From: Roseiarcus sp963717215
GTDB lineage: Bacteria; Pseudomonadota; Alphaproteobacteria; Rhizobiales; Beijerinckiaceae
Direction of reading: 5' to 3'
Assembly (NCBI GenBank): GCA_963717215.1
Contig: CAVQVS010000007.1
Span: forward strand, 205,745-269,744
Length of the DNA stretch: 64,000 nucleotides
Below the pieces are notes generated by a model. That model saw only the letters and a program-made list of their open reading frames with translations. It was not told where the DNA came from and made no database searches. This document shows positions 35,188-44,416 of the stretch, in pieces (position 1 is the stretch's first letter; each line of letters begins with the position of its first letter). The position numbers and the translations under genes are program-made.

Positions 35188-36291
35188 ATGCTCGATAAGA
35201 CAAGCGGACAAGGGCCGTCACTCTTCGACCCCATTCAACTCGGAGCGGTCACCGCCCCGAACCGCATCGTGATGGCGCCGCTTACCCGCGGGCGGGCCTC
35301 GATGGATCATGTGCCGACGGCGATGATGGTCGACTATTACAGGCTGCGCGCCGGCGCGGGCCTCATCATTACGGAAGCGACCGGCATCAGCGCACAGGGG
35401 CTTGGCTGGCCGTGTGCCCCGGGGATCTGGAGCGCGGAGCAAATCGACGGCTGGAAATCCGTCACAGCCGCGGTTCACGCGTCGGGCGGGCGCATTTTTT
35501 CGCAGCTTTGGCATATGGGCCGGCTTGTGCATCCGAGCCTGCCAGGCCGGGGTCAACCGCTGTCGTCGTCGGCGACGACCATGTCTGGTCTCGCCCGAAC
35601 GTACGAAGGCAAACAGCCGCACGTCCAGGCCAAGGCGATGACTCACGACGATATTCGGAGCGCGATAGCCGACTATGTCACGGCGGCTCGGAACGCGATG
35701 AAGGCGGGTTTCGACGGCGTCGAGATCCACGGCGCCAACGGCTATCTGATCGACCAGTTCCTGCGCGACAACGCCAATTTCCGAACCGACGAATATGGCG
35801 GCTCGGTTGAGAACCGCATCCGCTTTCTGATCGAGGTTGCGACGGCCGTCACCGATGCTGTCGGCCCAGCTCGCGTCGCCGTCCGGCTTTCGCCCAACGA
35901 GGAGCGGCAGGGCGTGAACGACTCTCATCCCGAGCCCTTGTTTGAAGCCGCCGCGACCGCGCTCTCCAATCTTGGCCTTGCCTTCCTCGAGGTCCGCGAG
36001 CCCGATTTCGACGGCACAAACGGCAAGGCGGTGCGGCCTCCTGTCGCGCCGCTGATGCGAGCCGCCTTCAAGGGGCCTTTCGTCCTGAACTCGGACTATG
36101 ATTATGCGAAGGGTCAGGCGGCGCTCGACGCCGGAAAAGCCGATGCGATCTCGTTCGGTCGCCCGTTCATCTCGAACCCGGATCTCCCAAAGCGCTTCGC
36201 GACCGGGCTCGCGCTCACGCCCGACGACAAGGAGACCTGGTACGAGGGCGGCGCGGCAGGCTATCTGACCTATGCGCTTGCGGAGACTTAA
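35188..36291 (+). CDS. Old Yellow Enzyme family flavin oxidoreductase
   Basis: A 367-residue FMN-dependent alkene reductase (NemA/OYE type). The TIM-barrel motifs are FDPIQLGAVTAPNRIVMAPL, QLWHMGRLVHPSLPG, FDGVEIHGANGYLIDQFLRD (the HGAN substrate-binding pair), DEYGGSVENRIRFLIE, and ISFGRPFISNPDLPKR (FMN phosphate binding). These enzymes reduce activated C=C bonds, nitrate esters or maleimides with NAD(P)H. It interrupts the nagZ-scpAB order seen in relatives. Confidence 0.94.
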   Translation: MLDKTSGQGPSLFDPIQLGAVTAPNRIVMAPLTRGRASMDHVPTAMMVDYYRLRAGAGLIITEATGISAQGLGWPCAPGIWSAEQIDGWKSVTAAVHASGGRIFSQLWHMGRLVHPSLPGRGQPLSSSATTMSGLARTYEGKQPHVQAKAMTHDDIRSAIADYVTAARNAMKAGFDGVEIHGANGYLIDQFLRDNANFRTDEYGGSVENRIRFLIEVATAVTDAVGPARVAVRLSPNEERQGVNDSHPEPLFEAAATALSNLGLAFLEVREPDFDGTNGKAVRPPVAPLMRAAFKGPFVLNSDYDYAKGQAALDAGKADAISFGRPFISNPDLPKRFATGLALTPDDKETWYEGGAAGYLTYALAET

Positions 36292-36362
36292 GCGTCGGCG
36301 CGTGGTTCGCGCCTGACAAGCGTCCATTGCGCGAATCATCGTTCCGCATCAGCGTGTCGGCG

Positions 36363-37544
36363 ATGCGTGAAAGTCAGCTGACCTTCCTGGAGTTTTTCGC
36401 TGGCGGCGGCATGGCGCGAGCCGGGCTCGGCAAGTCCTGGCGCTGCCTGTTCGCCAATGACTTCGATGCGATGAAGGTTGGGGCCTACATCCGAAATTAC
36501 GGCGACGCGGACATCAGACGTGAGGATGTCGCCAAGCTGACGGTGGACGATCTCCCGTCTGAACGAAGCGACCTCGCATGGGCGTCCTTTCCCTGCCAGG
36601 ACCTTTCGCTCGCTGGGGAATCCAAGGGTCTCGGCCAGGAACGTGACGAGGCCCTGACCAGATCAGGGAGTTTCTGGCCATTCTGGAAGCTTATGCGCGG
36701 GCTCGCAGAGGCAGGACGCGCGCCGCGCACGATCGTTCTGGAGAACGTGTACGGTTGCCTCACATCCCGCGCGGGAAAGGATTTCGCCGCCATCGGGTCG
36801 ACGCTTTCGAGTTCAGACTATCGGTTCGGCGCCATCGTCATCAACGCGTCTCGTTTTGTCCCCCAGTCACGCCCGCGGGTGTTTTTCATCGCGATCGACA
36901 GGAACGAAATGATCCCAACTGAGCTCGTATCGAACGGCCCGGATCGTGAATGGCATCCTAAGTCGCTTAACGACGCGTTCGAGGGCCTGCCGCCAGCGGC
37001 CAAAAAACGTTGGATCTGGTGGACGCCGCCGCCGCCGCCGGCGCGCCACGCCCGCTTCGCCGACCTTATCGAGGACGAGCCGACAGGCGTTGCCTGGCAT
37101 TCACCTGGCGAGACGGACTATCTTCTCGGTCTCATGTCGCCCGTCAACCGAGCGAAGGTTGCCTCGGCCAAGTTGTCGGCAAAACGGATGGTCGGAAGTG
37201 TTTATCGTCGCACGCGACTGGATGCGGATGGCCTGAAGCGCCAGCGGGCCGAGGTTCGGTTCGACGATCTCGCAGGATGCTTGCGCACCCCCGCGGGCGG
37301 ATCGTCTCGTCAGTCCATTCTCGTCGTCGATGGCGAATGCGTTCGGTCGCGTCTTCTTTCGCCGCGAGAGGCCGCAAAGCTGATGGGCCTCGACGACGGC
37401 TACAGTCTGCCCGCGCGCTACAACGAGGCCTATCATGTTTGCGGGGATGGTGTCTGCGCGCCCGTCGTTCGCTACATTGCGGAGACGATCCTCGAGCCGA
37501 TCCTCGCGGCAGATCCCATGAAAGTCCTAGCGGCGGCGGAGTGA
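36363..37544 (+). CDS. DNA (cytosine-5-)-methyltransferase, orphan
   Basis: A 393-residue C5-MTase. Motif I is TFLEFFAGGGMARAGLGKSW, motif IV ASFPCQDLSLAGES with the catalytic Cys, motif VI TIVLENVYGCL, motif VIII QSRPRVFFIAI, and the C-terminal motifs IX-X include SPREAAKLMGLDDGY. The target-recognition region is short. No restriction endonuclease or Vsr gene is adjacent, so it is an orphan methylase with a regulatory or protective role. The ATG at 36363 is chosen because the motif I region starts soon after. It stands between the ene-reductase and divK in a housekeeping block. Confidence 0.92.
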   Translation: MRESQLTFLEFFAGGGMARAGLGKSWRCLFANDFDAMKVGAYIRNYGDADIRREDVAKLTVDDLPSERSDLAWASFPCQDLSLAGESKGLGQERDEALTRSGSFWPFWKLMRGLAEAGRAPRTIVLENVYGCLTSRAGKDFAAIGSTLSSSDYRFGAIVINASRFVPQSRPRVFFIAIDRNEMIPTELVSNGPDREWHPKSLNDAFEGLPPAAKKRWIWWTPPPPPARHARFADLIEDEPTGVAWHSPGETDYLLGLMSPVNRAKVASAKLSAKRMVGSVYRRTRLDADGLKRQRAEVRFDDLAGCLRTPAGGSSRQSILVVDGECVRSRLLSPREAAKLMGLDDGYSLPARYNEAYHVCGDGVCAPVVRYIAETILEPILAADPMKVLAAAE

Positions 37545-37761
37545 CGCAATGGCGGCTCCGCCTTGCGGATCTGCAGCGTTCTGAGTGACGCGAATGCGGC
37601 CTGCCGCCTTTGATAGATAGAGCCGCCAGGACGATGTCGCATCCGTCCTTCTCGCAGATGGCGATCGCGTCAGGGGCCGTTCGCCGCAAGGAGAACCTCG
37701 AATTTATCTGAGGCTCAGTCTCGTTTGGAGCAGCTCGCGTCGACGACCAGAACGCGGGCTG

Positions 37762-38142
37762 TCATTCGGTGGACCCGGGTCCGAGAAAGTGATCGATGGT
37801 CTCAAAGAATTTAGCGACGGATATCGGCTTGGAGAGATAGGCCTCGCAGCCGCCCTGCCGGATTTTCTCCTCGTCCCCCTTCATGGCGAAGGCTGTCACG
37901 GCGACGACCGGTATCGCCTTGAGCTCCTCGTCATCCTTCAACCATTGCGTGACTTCGAGGCCGGAAACCTCAGGCAGCTGAATGTCCATAAGAATGAGAT
38001 CCGGCCGGTGCTTGCGCGCCAGATCGACCGCTTCGATGCCGCTGCGTGTCTGCACGATTCGATGCCCGCGGGTCTCGACGAGATCGTTGAACAGCTTCAT
38101 GTTGAGCTCGTTGTCCTCAACAATCAGCACGGTCTTGGCCAT
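37762..38142 (-). CDS. divK: DivK-like single-domain response regulator
   Basis: A 126-residue receiver taking the ATG at 38142. The acidic pair is VLIVEDNELNMKLF, the phosphoacceptor Asp sits in PDLILMDIQLPEVSGLEVTQ, and the Thr and Lys are in AVTAFAMKGDEEK and YLSKPISVAKF. Close to DivK, the cell-polarity and division regulator. It is divergent from the DUF3572 gene, followed by dinB, an order typical of Hyphomicrobiales. No pleD lies downstream, unlike in many relatives. Confidence 0.9.
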   Translation of the reverse strand: MAKTVLIVEDNELNMKLFNDLVETRGHRIVQTRSGIEAVDLARKHRPDLILMDIQLPEVSGLEVTQWLKDDEELKAIPVVAVTAFAMKGDEEKIRQGGCEAYLSKPISVAKFFETIDHFLGPGSTE

Positions 38143-38222
38143 CGGGTGTTCCATGGGGGTGAATTCGGCCGGCGCGCCGGATAGGATTAGGCCCAAGACA
38201 TTGACGAAAGGCGAATCGGACT

Positions 38223-38528
38223 ATGCGCGATTCCTTGAAAAAGATGCAATCTGCAAGCGCCGATTCCCCCCAATCTCTGGCCGTGAGCGCGCTCACCTTC
38301 ATCGCCGCGGATCCCGACCGGCTCAGCCGGTTCCTCGGCCTGACCGGATTGGGCCCCGATAACCTCCGCATAGCGGCGGCGGACCCGGCGTTCCTAGGCT
38401 CGGTGCTCGACTACGTGGTCGCCGACGAAAAGCTGCTCGTTGAGTTCGCCGCAGACGCCGGTCTGAAGCCGGAGGCCGTCGCGCGGGCGCATGGGTCTCT
38501 GCGCGGGCCCTATGAGACGGAGACCTGA
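38223..38528 (+). CDS. DUF3572-domain protein
   Basis: A 101-residue protein matching DUF3572: SPQSLAVSALTFIAADPDRL, RFLGLTGLGPDNLRIAAADP, and FLGSVLDYVVADEKLLVEFA. Function unknown; it is conserved between divK and dinB. Its stop overlaps the dinB start by one base, so the two are translationally coupled. Confidence 0.88.
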   Translation: MRDSLKKMQSASADSPQSLAVSALTFIAADPDRLSRFLGLTGLGPDNLRIAAADPAFLGSVLDYVVADEKLLVEFAADAGLKPEAVARAHGSLRGPYETET

Positions 38529-39814
38529 TGGACTTAGCCCGGCTGCGCCTCTGCCGCGACTGTCTGAGGAAGGATCCTCAGGGCTCGGCCCGGTGCGCCC
38601 ACTGTGGCTCGCCGCGTACGATCAGCCTCGACGAGGCGACCGGCCTGACCATCGCCCATGTCGACTGCGACGCTTTCTACGCCGCGGTCGAAAAGCGCGA
38701 CGATCCAAGCTTTAACGACAAGCCGTTGATCGTCGGCGGCTCCGGTCCGCGCGGCGTCGTTGCGACCTGCTGCTACATTGCCCGAACCTTCGGCGTTCGC
38801 TCGGCCATGCCGATGTCGCGCGCCCGCACGCTTTGCCCGAACGCCGTCGTGCTGCCGCCCGACATGGCGAAATATGCGCGGGTCGGGCGCGAGATTCGAA
38901 CGCTGATGATGGCGCTCACGCCGCTTGTCGAGCCGCTGTCGATCGACGAGGCCTTTCTCGACCTCAGCGGCTGCGAGCCATCGAACGGAGCGGGCGCCGC
39001 GGAAACGCTCATTCGCTTCGCCCGCAGCGTCGAGGCCGAAATCGGCGTCACCGTCTCGGTGGGCTTAAGCTATTGCAAATTTCTGGCGAAGATCGCCTCC
39101 GATCTCAACAAGCCGCGCGGCTTTGCATGTCTTACGCGGGAAGAGGCGAAAGGCTGGCTTGCAACCCAAAGCGTCGAGCGCCTGTGGGGCATTGGCAGGG
39201 TAGGGCGGGAGCGGCTCGAGCGCTCGGGCTTTCGCATGATCGGCGACCTGCAGCGGATCGACGAGCGGGAGGCGCTCTTGCGCCTTGGCGAGGATGGGCT
39301 GCGTCTCTGGCGCCTCGCGCAGGGCCGCGACGACCGCGCGGTCCATGCCGAGCGTGAGACGAAAAGCGTTTCCTCCGAGACCACGTTCGATCGCGACATC
39401 AGCGATAAGGCGGAGCTGACGCGCATCTTGCTTGCGCAATGCGACCGGGTCGCCACCCGCCTGCGCCGAGAGGCGCTGGCGACCCGCGGGATTACGCTCA
39501 AGCTGCGCTTGGCGGATTTCACTCTCCGAACCCGCAGCCGAAGCGGATTCAGAGCCACGCAGCTTGCGCCGCGGCTGTTTGCGGCTGCGCGCCCGCTTCT
39601 GGACGCCCAGCCCGACGGCTTCGCCTATCGCCTGCTCGGGATCGCGGCAACGGAGCTTCAGCCTGCCGAAGGCGCAGACGAGGACGACATGTTCGCGCGC
39701 GACAGCGGCCGCGAGAAAACGCGAGAGGCGGCGATCGCTGCGTTGCGGGACCGGTTCGGCCCCACCTCGGTGCAGCGGGGCCTCACCTTCCGGCCCGGTC
39801 CGCCGACCAAGTGA
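38528..39814 (+). CDS. dinB: DNA polymerase IV with N-terminal zinc-ribbon-like extension
   Basis: A 428-residue Y-family polymerase. The palm motifs are IAHVDCDAFYAAVEKRDDPS and PLSIDEAFLDLSGCEPS (catalytic Asp and Glu), with SVGLSYCKFLAKIASDLNKP and the little-finger domain after residue 240. It performs error-prone translesion synthesis. Residues 6-28 add two Cys pairs (CRDCLRKDPQGSARCAHCGS) that look like a zinc ribbon, absent from E. coli DinB. No SOS box was found upstream of the DUF3572-dinB pair. Confidence 0.95.
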   Translation: MDLARLRLCRDCLRKDPQGSARCAHCGSPRTISLDEATGLTIAHVDCDAFYAAVEKRDDPSFNDKPLIVGGSGPRGVVATCCYIARTFGVRSAMPMSRARTLCPNAVVLPPDMAKYARVGREIRTLMMALTPLVEPLSIDEAFLDLSGCEPSNGAGAAETLIRFARSVEAEIGVTVSVGLSYCKFLAKIASDLNKPRGFACLTREEAKGWLATQSVERLWGIGRVGRERLERSGFRMIGDLQRIDEREALLRLGEDGLRLWRLAQGRDDRAVHAERETKSVSSETTFDRDISDKAELTRILLAQCDRVATRLRREALATRGITLKLRLADFTLRTRSRSGFRATQLAPRLFAAARPLLDAQPDGFAYRLLGIAATELQPAEGADEDDMFARDSGREKTREAAIAALRDRFGPTSVQRGLTFRPGPPTK

Positions 39815-39983
39815 GCGTGCCCTGAATGGCGGACCGTTTCGACCTACTTGAGACGCTCCTGTTGCAAGGCCCCACGGCCGAACTGAGCAGAAAGAGCTGA
39901 GCGGGACCAGGGAGACTTGGAAACGAGCAGCGCCCTGGTTCTGAGCGGGCTTGTGCTAGGCTCGCCAAGAGGTTGGGTGTGTA

Positions 39984-41768
39984 ATGGCCGAAAACCGGAG
40001 ACTCGCTGCGATCCTTGCCGCCGACGTTGTCGGCTACTCGCGCCTGATGGGCGAGGACGAAGCGGGCACGGCACTGAGCGTTCGTGAGCATCGCGAGGCG
40101 GCGCGCCCGATTGTGGCGGGATTCGGCGGCCGGATCGTCAAGACAATGGGCGACGGACTGCTGCTCGAGTTTCCGTCCGTCGTCGCGGCGGTCGAATGCG
40201 CGATTGCAATTCAGAAGGTCATGGTCGAGCGCAACGCCGAGACGCCCGAGGCGACGCGCATCGTCTATCGGATTGGCGTCAATCTCGGCGACGTCCTGAT
40301 CGAGGGTGACGATATTCTGGGCGACGGGGTGAACATCGCGGCGCGCCTCGAAGGCCTTTGCGAGCCAGGCGGCGTCATGATTTCAGGAGCCGCTTACGAA
40401 CACACGCGCGGCAGAATCGAGGCGGAATTTGTCGATCTCGGCGAGAAGTCGCTGAAGAACATCGCACGGCCGGTGCGGGTTTATGAGCTCGCAATCGGCG
40501 CGTCGAACGGCGCGCCCGCCCAGACGAAACCCACGCCCGCTCCAGCGCCGGAAAAATCCGCCGCGCAGCGCCTGTCGATCGTCGTCCTGCCATTCGCCAA
40601 CATGGGCGGCGACCCTGGCCACGAGCATTTCGTCGACGGGGTCACGGAAAGCCTGACCACCGACCTCTCGCGGATACGTGGCTCGTTCGTGATCGGGCGC
40701 AACACAGCCTTCACCTATAAAGGCAAGCCCGTCGATCTGAAGCAGATCGGCCGCGAGTTGAACGTCCGCTATGTCCTCGAGGGCAGCGTCCAGCGCGGCG
40801 GAAATCGGATGCGGGTCAACGTGCAGTTGATCGACGCCGAATCCGGCAGTCATCTTTGGGCCGAGCGCTTCGACAAGCCGCTCGCTGATCTCTTCGACAT
40901 GCAGGACGAAATCGTCGCGCGACTGGCTGCGGCGCTCAACGTCCAACTCATCGCCGCGGAGGCCCGACGCGCGGAAAAGGCTTTGAACTCAAACTCGATG
41001 GACCTCCATTTTAAAGGAATGGCGTGGTTCAATAGGGGTTTGACCCTGGACAACTTGGCGCAGGCGCGCATCTGTTTCGATCGAGCCATCACCGCCGATC
41101 GCGACAACGTCGACGCCCTTATCGGATCGGCGCGGACCCACGTGAACGAAGGCGCACTTGGAGGAGCCAATCTGGGGGCGGCCCTTCTGGCCGCTGAAAC
41201 GCAATCGGTGAGAGCCCTGTCCCTGGTCCCGGATGATGCACGCGGTCACATGACGCTGGGGGTTGTGTATATCTATACCAGACGCGCCGCGCAGGGCATC
41301 GCCGAATGTGAACATGCGTTGGCGCTGGATCGAAACCTCGCCCAAGCCCACGCTAATATCGGCCTAGGCAAAAACTTGATTGGTCGACCAGAAGAAACAG
41401 AATGTCATATCGTCGAGGCCCTGCGCCTCAGTCCGCGAGACACAATGGCGTCCGCCTGGATGTTTCTCGCGGGCAACGCAAAAAACCAACTCGGCCTTTG
41501 GGAGCAAGCGGTCGCGTGGTGTCAACGCGCGATCGAGGCCGACCGAAATTTCGCAAATCCTTATATTGGCTTGGGCGCCGCGCTCGCGCGGCTCGGCTGG
41601 CTAGACGAGGCGCGTTCCGCGGTCAAAGCCGGTCTCGCGCTCAGGCCGTCCTTCAGCATTGCCGCCGCGCTGGCCTTCGCGGAGGCGCTTAGCGACAACC
41701 CGACCTATAGGGCGGGGCTGGAGCCACTCAGGGAGAGCATGCGAATGGCGGGGGTCCCCGAACAGTGA
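39984..41768 (+). CDS. adenylate/guanylate cyclase with TolB-like and TPR regions
   Basis: A 594-residue class III cyclase. Residues 5-170 are the catalytic domain (LAAILAADVVGYSRLMGEDE, then KTMGDGLLLEFPSVVAAVEC and LGDGVNIAARLEGLCEPGGV). A FlgO/TolB-like segment follows (LSIVVLPFANMGGDPGHEHF, then GGNRMRVNVQLIDAESGSHL), and the C-terminal 230 residues are TPR-like repeats (ALALDRNLAQAHANIGLGKN). This fusion is common in Hyphomicrobiales, often in many copies. It would make cAMP; a consensus CRP-type site (61029-61044) is in the same window. Confidence 0.92.
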   Translation: MAENRRLAAILAADVVGYSRLMGEDEAGTALSVREHREAARPIVAGFGGRIVKTMGDGLLLEFPSVVAAVECAIAIQKVMVERNAETPEATRIVYRIGVNLGDVLIEGDDILGDGVNIAARLEGLCEPGGVMISGAAYEHTRGRIEAEFVDLGEKSLKNIARPVRVYELAIGASNGAPAQTKPTPAPAPEKSAAQRLSIVVLPFANMGGDPGHEHFVDGVTESLTTDLSRIRGSFVIGRNTAFTYKGKPVDLKQIGRELNVRYVLEGSVQRGGNRMRVNVQLIDAESGSHLWAERFDKPLADLFDMQDEIVARLAAALNVQLIAAEARRAEKALNSNSMDLHFKGMAWFNRGLTLDNLAQARICFDRAITADRDNVDALIGSARTHVNEGALGGANLGAALLAAETQSVRALSLVPDDARGHMTLGVVYIYTRRAAQGIAECEHALALDRNLAQAHANIGLGKNLIGRPEETECHIVEALRLSPRDTMASAWMFLAGNAKNQLGLWEQAVAWCQRAIEADRNFANPYIGLGAALARLGWLDEARSAVKAGLALRPSFSIAAALAFAEALSDNPTYRAGLEPLRESMRMAGVPEQ

Positions 41769-41795
41769 TCGCGACCGACGCCTCACTGTGCTCGC

Positions 41796-42626
41796 CTATT
41801 TGCAGGCAGTGGCGGGCAGGATCTCAAGCTTGCGAAGGTTTGCGCGCAAGGCGAACGCGCCGTAGTCGAGCTTGAGGCTGCCCGAGACGCCGTTCTCATA
41901 AAGGTCGAACGAAAGCGTATATTCGGGCGGAGCGTCGCCCGAGGCCTCGTTGAAGTAGGAGATCACGACCGGCCAGCGACGAATTCCGCTCAGTGCCGAA
42001 GCAGTTTGGGTGTCTTCATCGGGCTTCGTCGCTTCCTTTCCGATCACCGACATGGTCGAAAAGATTTTCGCTCCCGTATCGGAGCCGTCATAGACGCGCG
42101 CCTGCATGGCGCCGCCGCCATGCTTGGCGGCCTCGATCAGGCGCTCGATATGCTGCGTGGGAAACAGGACCTCGCGGCCGAAGTCCAGCGTCTGCGCGTT
42201 CGGTTTGGTCAGCATGACGCGCATGTCGTCATTGTCGCCGCGGGTGGCCGTGCCGACGACGGGCGGCGTGTCCTGAACGCCCTTGGAATCGATCTGGAAA
42301 TGCATCGACTTCCCGTTCCCCTCCTCAAACGACATGGCGTTCACCTGCATGGAGATCGGATCGCCCTCGCTGCGCTCCATTTCCGTCATCTGACGAAAAT
42401 TGGAGGTGTATCCCTCACAGGGCGAGCCGTGAAATTCGTAGGCGATGAGGCCTGTGGCCGAGATCGGCGTTTGAGCGGAAGACAGGCTCGAGCTTGAGGA
42501 ATCGGCTAGCGAGATGTCATAGGCCGCGCGATGCGAGGAGAGCGGCAAGACCGGCGACGCTTCGGCAAGCGCGGCGGAAGACGCGCAGAGGACCGTGGCG
42601 AAATAGAAGGCGAATCGCGAGACCAT
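41796..42626 (-). CDS. eipB: cell envelope integrity protein EipB (DUF1849)
   Basis: A 276-residue exported protein taking the ATG at 42626, with signal peptide VSRFAFYFATVLCASSAALA. The mature part begins LPLSSHRAAYDISLADSSSS and contains TGLIAYEFHGSPCEGYTSNF; with a second Cys at the C-terminus (ATACK) it can form the disulfide known in this family. EipB is a periplasmic beta-spiral protein needed for envelope integrity in Brucella. The match to DUF1849 is clear over the whole length. Confidence 0.88.
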   Translation of the reverse strand: MVSRFAFYFATVLCASSAALAEASPVLPLSSHRAAYDISLADSSSSSLSSAQTPISATGLIAYEFHGSPCEGYTSNFRQMTEMERSEGDPISMQVNAMSFEEGNGKSMHFQIDSKGVQDTPPVVGTATRGDNDDMRVMLTKPNAQTLDFGREVLFPTQHIERLIEAAKHGGGAMQARVYDGSDTGAKIFSTMSVIGKEATKPDEDTQTASALSGIRRWPVVISYFNEASGDAPPEYTLSFDLYENGVSGSLKLDYGAFALRANLRKLEILPATACK

Positions 42627-42729
42627 TGTCTCTCCGCGGGATGACGACAAATCTTTAAGAGCCCGCGCATTGTCCGCGCTTTTGGGGCGCCGTCAATGCC
42701 CGCGAGCGGGAAGCGCTCGTGTCCGACGC

Positions 42730-43434
42730 TCAGTCTTCTTCCGGGGCGACGGGCGCCCAGGCTTGCTCAAGCGGCGAGTCTTCGAGCGGCTCTTCGTCCG
42801 CCCGGAGCGCCGATGCGTCATCCGGTTGGGGAACGTCATAGCCGGCCGGCAATTTTCCTTCGAACAACCCGGCGCCTTTGAGTTCATCGAGGCCAGGCAG
42901 ATCCGCGATCGCGTTGAGTCCGAACTCGACCAGAAAGTCGGTCGTCGTGCCGTAGGTGATGGGCCGACCCGGCGCCTTTCGGCGTCCCCGCATGCGCACC
43001 CAGCGCGATTCCATGAGCACGTCGAGCGCGCCCTTCGACACCGCTACGCCACGGATTTGTTCGATATCAGCGCGGGTGACGGGCTGGTGGTAGGCGACGA
43101 TCGCGAGCGTTTCGAGCGCGGCGCGTGAGAGTTTTCGCTTCTCGTCACGGTCGCGCGCCAGCGCCCAGGCAAGATCATCGGCGGTGCGGAATACCCATCG
43201 GTGCGCAACCTGGGTGAGATTGACGCCATGTCCCTCGTAGAGACGGCGCAATTCCTCCATCACCGCGCCGACGTCGGCGCCGTCCGAGAGGCGCTGTGCG
43301 ATGGCCAATTCCTCGAGCGGCTCCGCGGCGGCGAAAACCAGGGCCTCGGCGATCCGCACGTCCTCCGGCGAGACGCCGGGCGTCGCGGAAGGAAACAATT
43401 GCGCGACATTATTCGCGCCGGTCAAACGGCCCAT
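42730..43434 (-). CDS. scpB: segregation and condensation protein B
   Basis: A 234-residue kleisin-associated winged-helix protein. RIAEALVFAAAEPLEELAIA opens the first winged helix; LSRAALETLAIVAYHQPVTR, RADIEQIRGVAVSKGALDVL and GRPITYGTTTDFLVEFGLNA are the ScpB signature. It works with ScpA and SMC in chromosome condensation. It follows scpA on the same strand with a 130-bp gap. Confidence 0.95.
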   Translation of the reverse strand: MGRLTGANNVAQLFPSATPGVSPEDVRIAEALVFAAAEPLEELAIAQRLSDGADVGAVMEELRRLYEGHGVNLTQVAHRWVFRTADDLAWALARDRDEKRKLSRAALETLAIVAYHQPVTRADIEQIRGVAVSKGALDVLMESRWVRMRGRRKAPGRPITYGTTTDFLVEFGLNAIADLPGLDELKGAGLFEGKLPAGYDVPQPDDASALRADEEPLEDSPLEQAWAPVAPEED

Positions 43435-43564
43435 CGGGCGCCTTTCTTGAATTGCGATTGATCAGACGGGATCCCATCCTTCCGGCCAAAGGAGCCGGCG
43501 AAGGTCGGTGAATCGCGCATTCCGCCGTCGCCGACGCGCGCGCAGCCGCGGGATTGAGCGAAAG

Positions 43565-44416
43565 TCATGCTGCGCGTTCTTCGCCTGGACCGATCTCGGT
43601 GGGGCGCAGCCAGATCGGAGCGAAGGCCCTCTCCTGGCGCATTTCGATCTTGCCCTCGCGCGCGAGTTCGAGCGACGCCGCGAACGTGGACGCGCGAGCA
43701 CTCCGCCGCATGTCGGAAGCAACGCCTGCTCCAATGAGAAAATTATCGAAAGCCGTCCAGTCGGCCTGCCCGCCAATAAGCCGAGTGAGGGCCTGGCGCG
43801 CGTCGGCAAGCGACCAGACCTCGCGGGTCTTGAAGCGTACGCGCGCCAGCGCGTGGCGCTGGGACTGCCGCGCATAGGCGGCCAACAGGTCGTAGAGGTT
43901 ACCCTGGTAGGTGATACGCCCAGACGTCTCGACGACTTCCGGTTTCCCTCTGGTGAAGAAATCACGTCCCAGACGAGGTCGACCCATTAGATGCTCACCG
44001 GCCTCGCGGATCGCGGCAAGCGCGCGCAGCCGTTGCGCGAGACCCTCGGCCAACGCGGGAGCGTCCAGTTCAGCTGGTTCCACCTGAGCAGGGAGGAGCA
44101 AGCGAGACTTGAGGAACGCGAGCCACGCCGCCATGACCAGATAGTCGGCGGCGAGTTCGAGGCGCAACTTGCGGGCCGCTTCGATGAACAGCAAATATTG
44201 CTCGGCCAGCGCGAGGATGGAAATGCGCGCCAAATCCACCCGCTGCCGCCGGGCGAGTTCCAGCAGGAGGTCGAGCGGTCCTTCAAAACCATCGAGGTCG
44301 ACGGTGAACGCGGCCTCGCCCGTCGCCTGTGCGAGGTCAAAATCGGCGCTGAACCCATCCACTGCCAACGAATCACCTCCGTGACGCATGGTGGGGCGCC
44401 GGGAGAGGTCAGGCAA
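43565..44416 (-). CDS. scpA: segregation and condensation protein A
   Basis: A 283-residue kleisin. The N-terminal SMC-neck-binding part shows FTVDLDGFEGPLDLLLELAR, QRVDLARISILALAEQYLLF and ADYLVMAAWLAFLKSRLLLP; the C-terminal winged helix (STFAASLELAREGKIEMRQE) closes the ring on SMC. In relatives scpA follows nagZ directly; here the pair is on the opposite strand and 8.5 kb from nagZ, showing a rearrangement. Confidence 0.95.
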   Translation of the reverse strand: MPDLSRRPTMRHGGDSLAVDGFSADFDLAQATGEAAFTVDLDGFEGPLDLLLELARRQRVDLARISILALAEQYLLFIEAARKLRLELAADYLVMAAWLAFLKSRLLLPAQVEPAELDAPALAEGLAQRLRALAAIREAGEHLMGRPRLGRDFFTRGKPEVVETSGRITYQGNLYDLLAAYARQSQRHALARVRFKTREVWSLADARQALTRLIGGQADWTAFDNFLIGAGVASDMRRSARASTFAASLELAREGKIEMRQERAFAPIWLRPTEIGPGEERAA

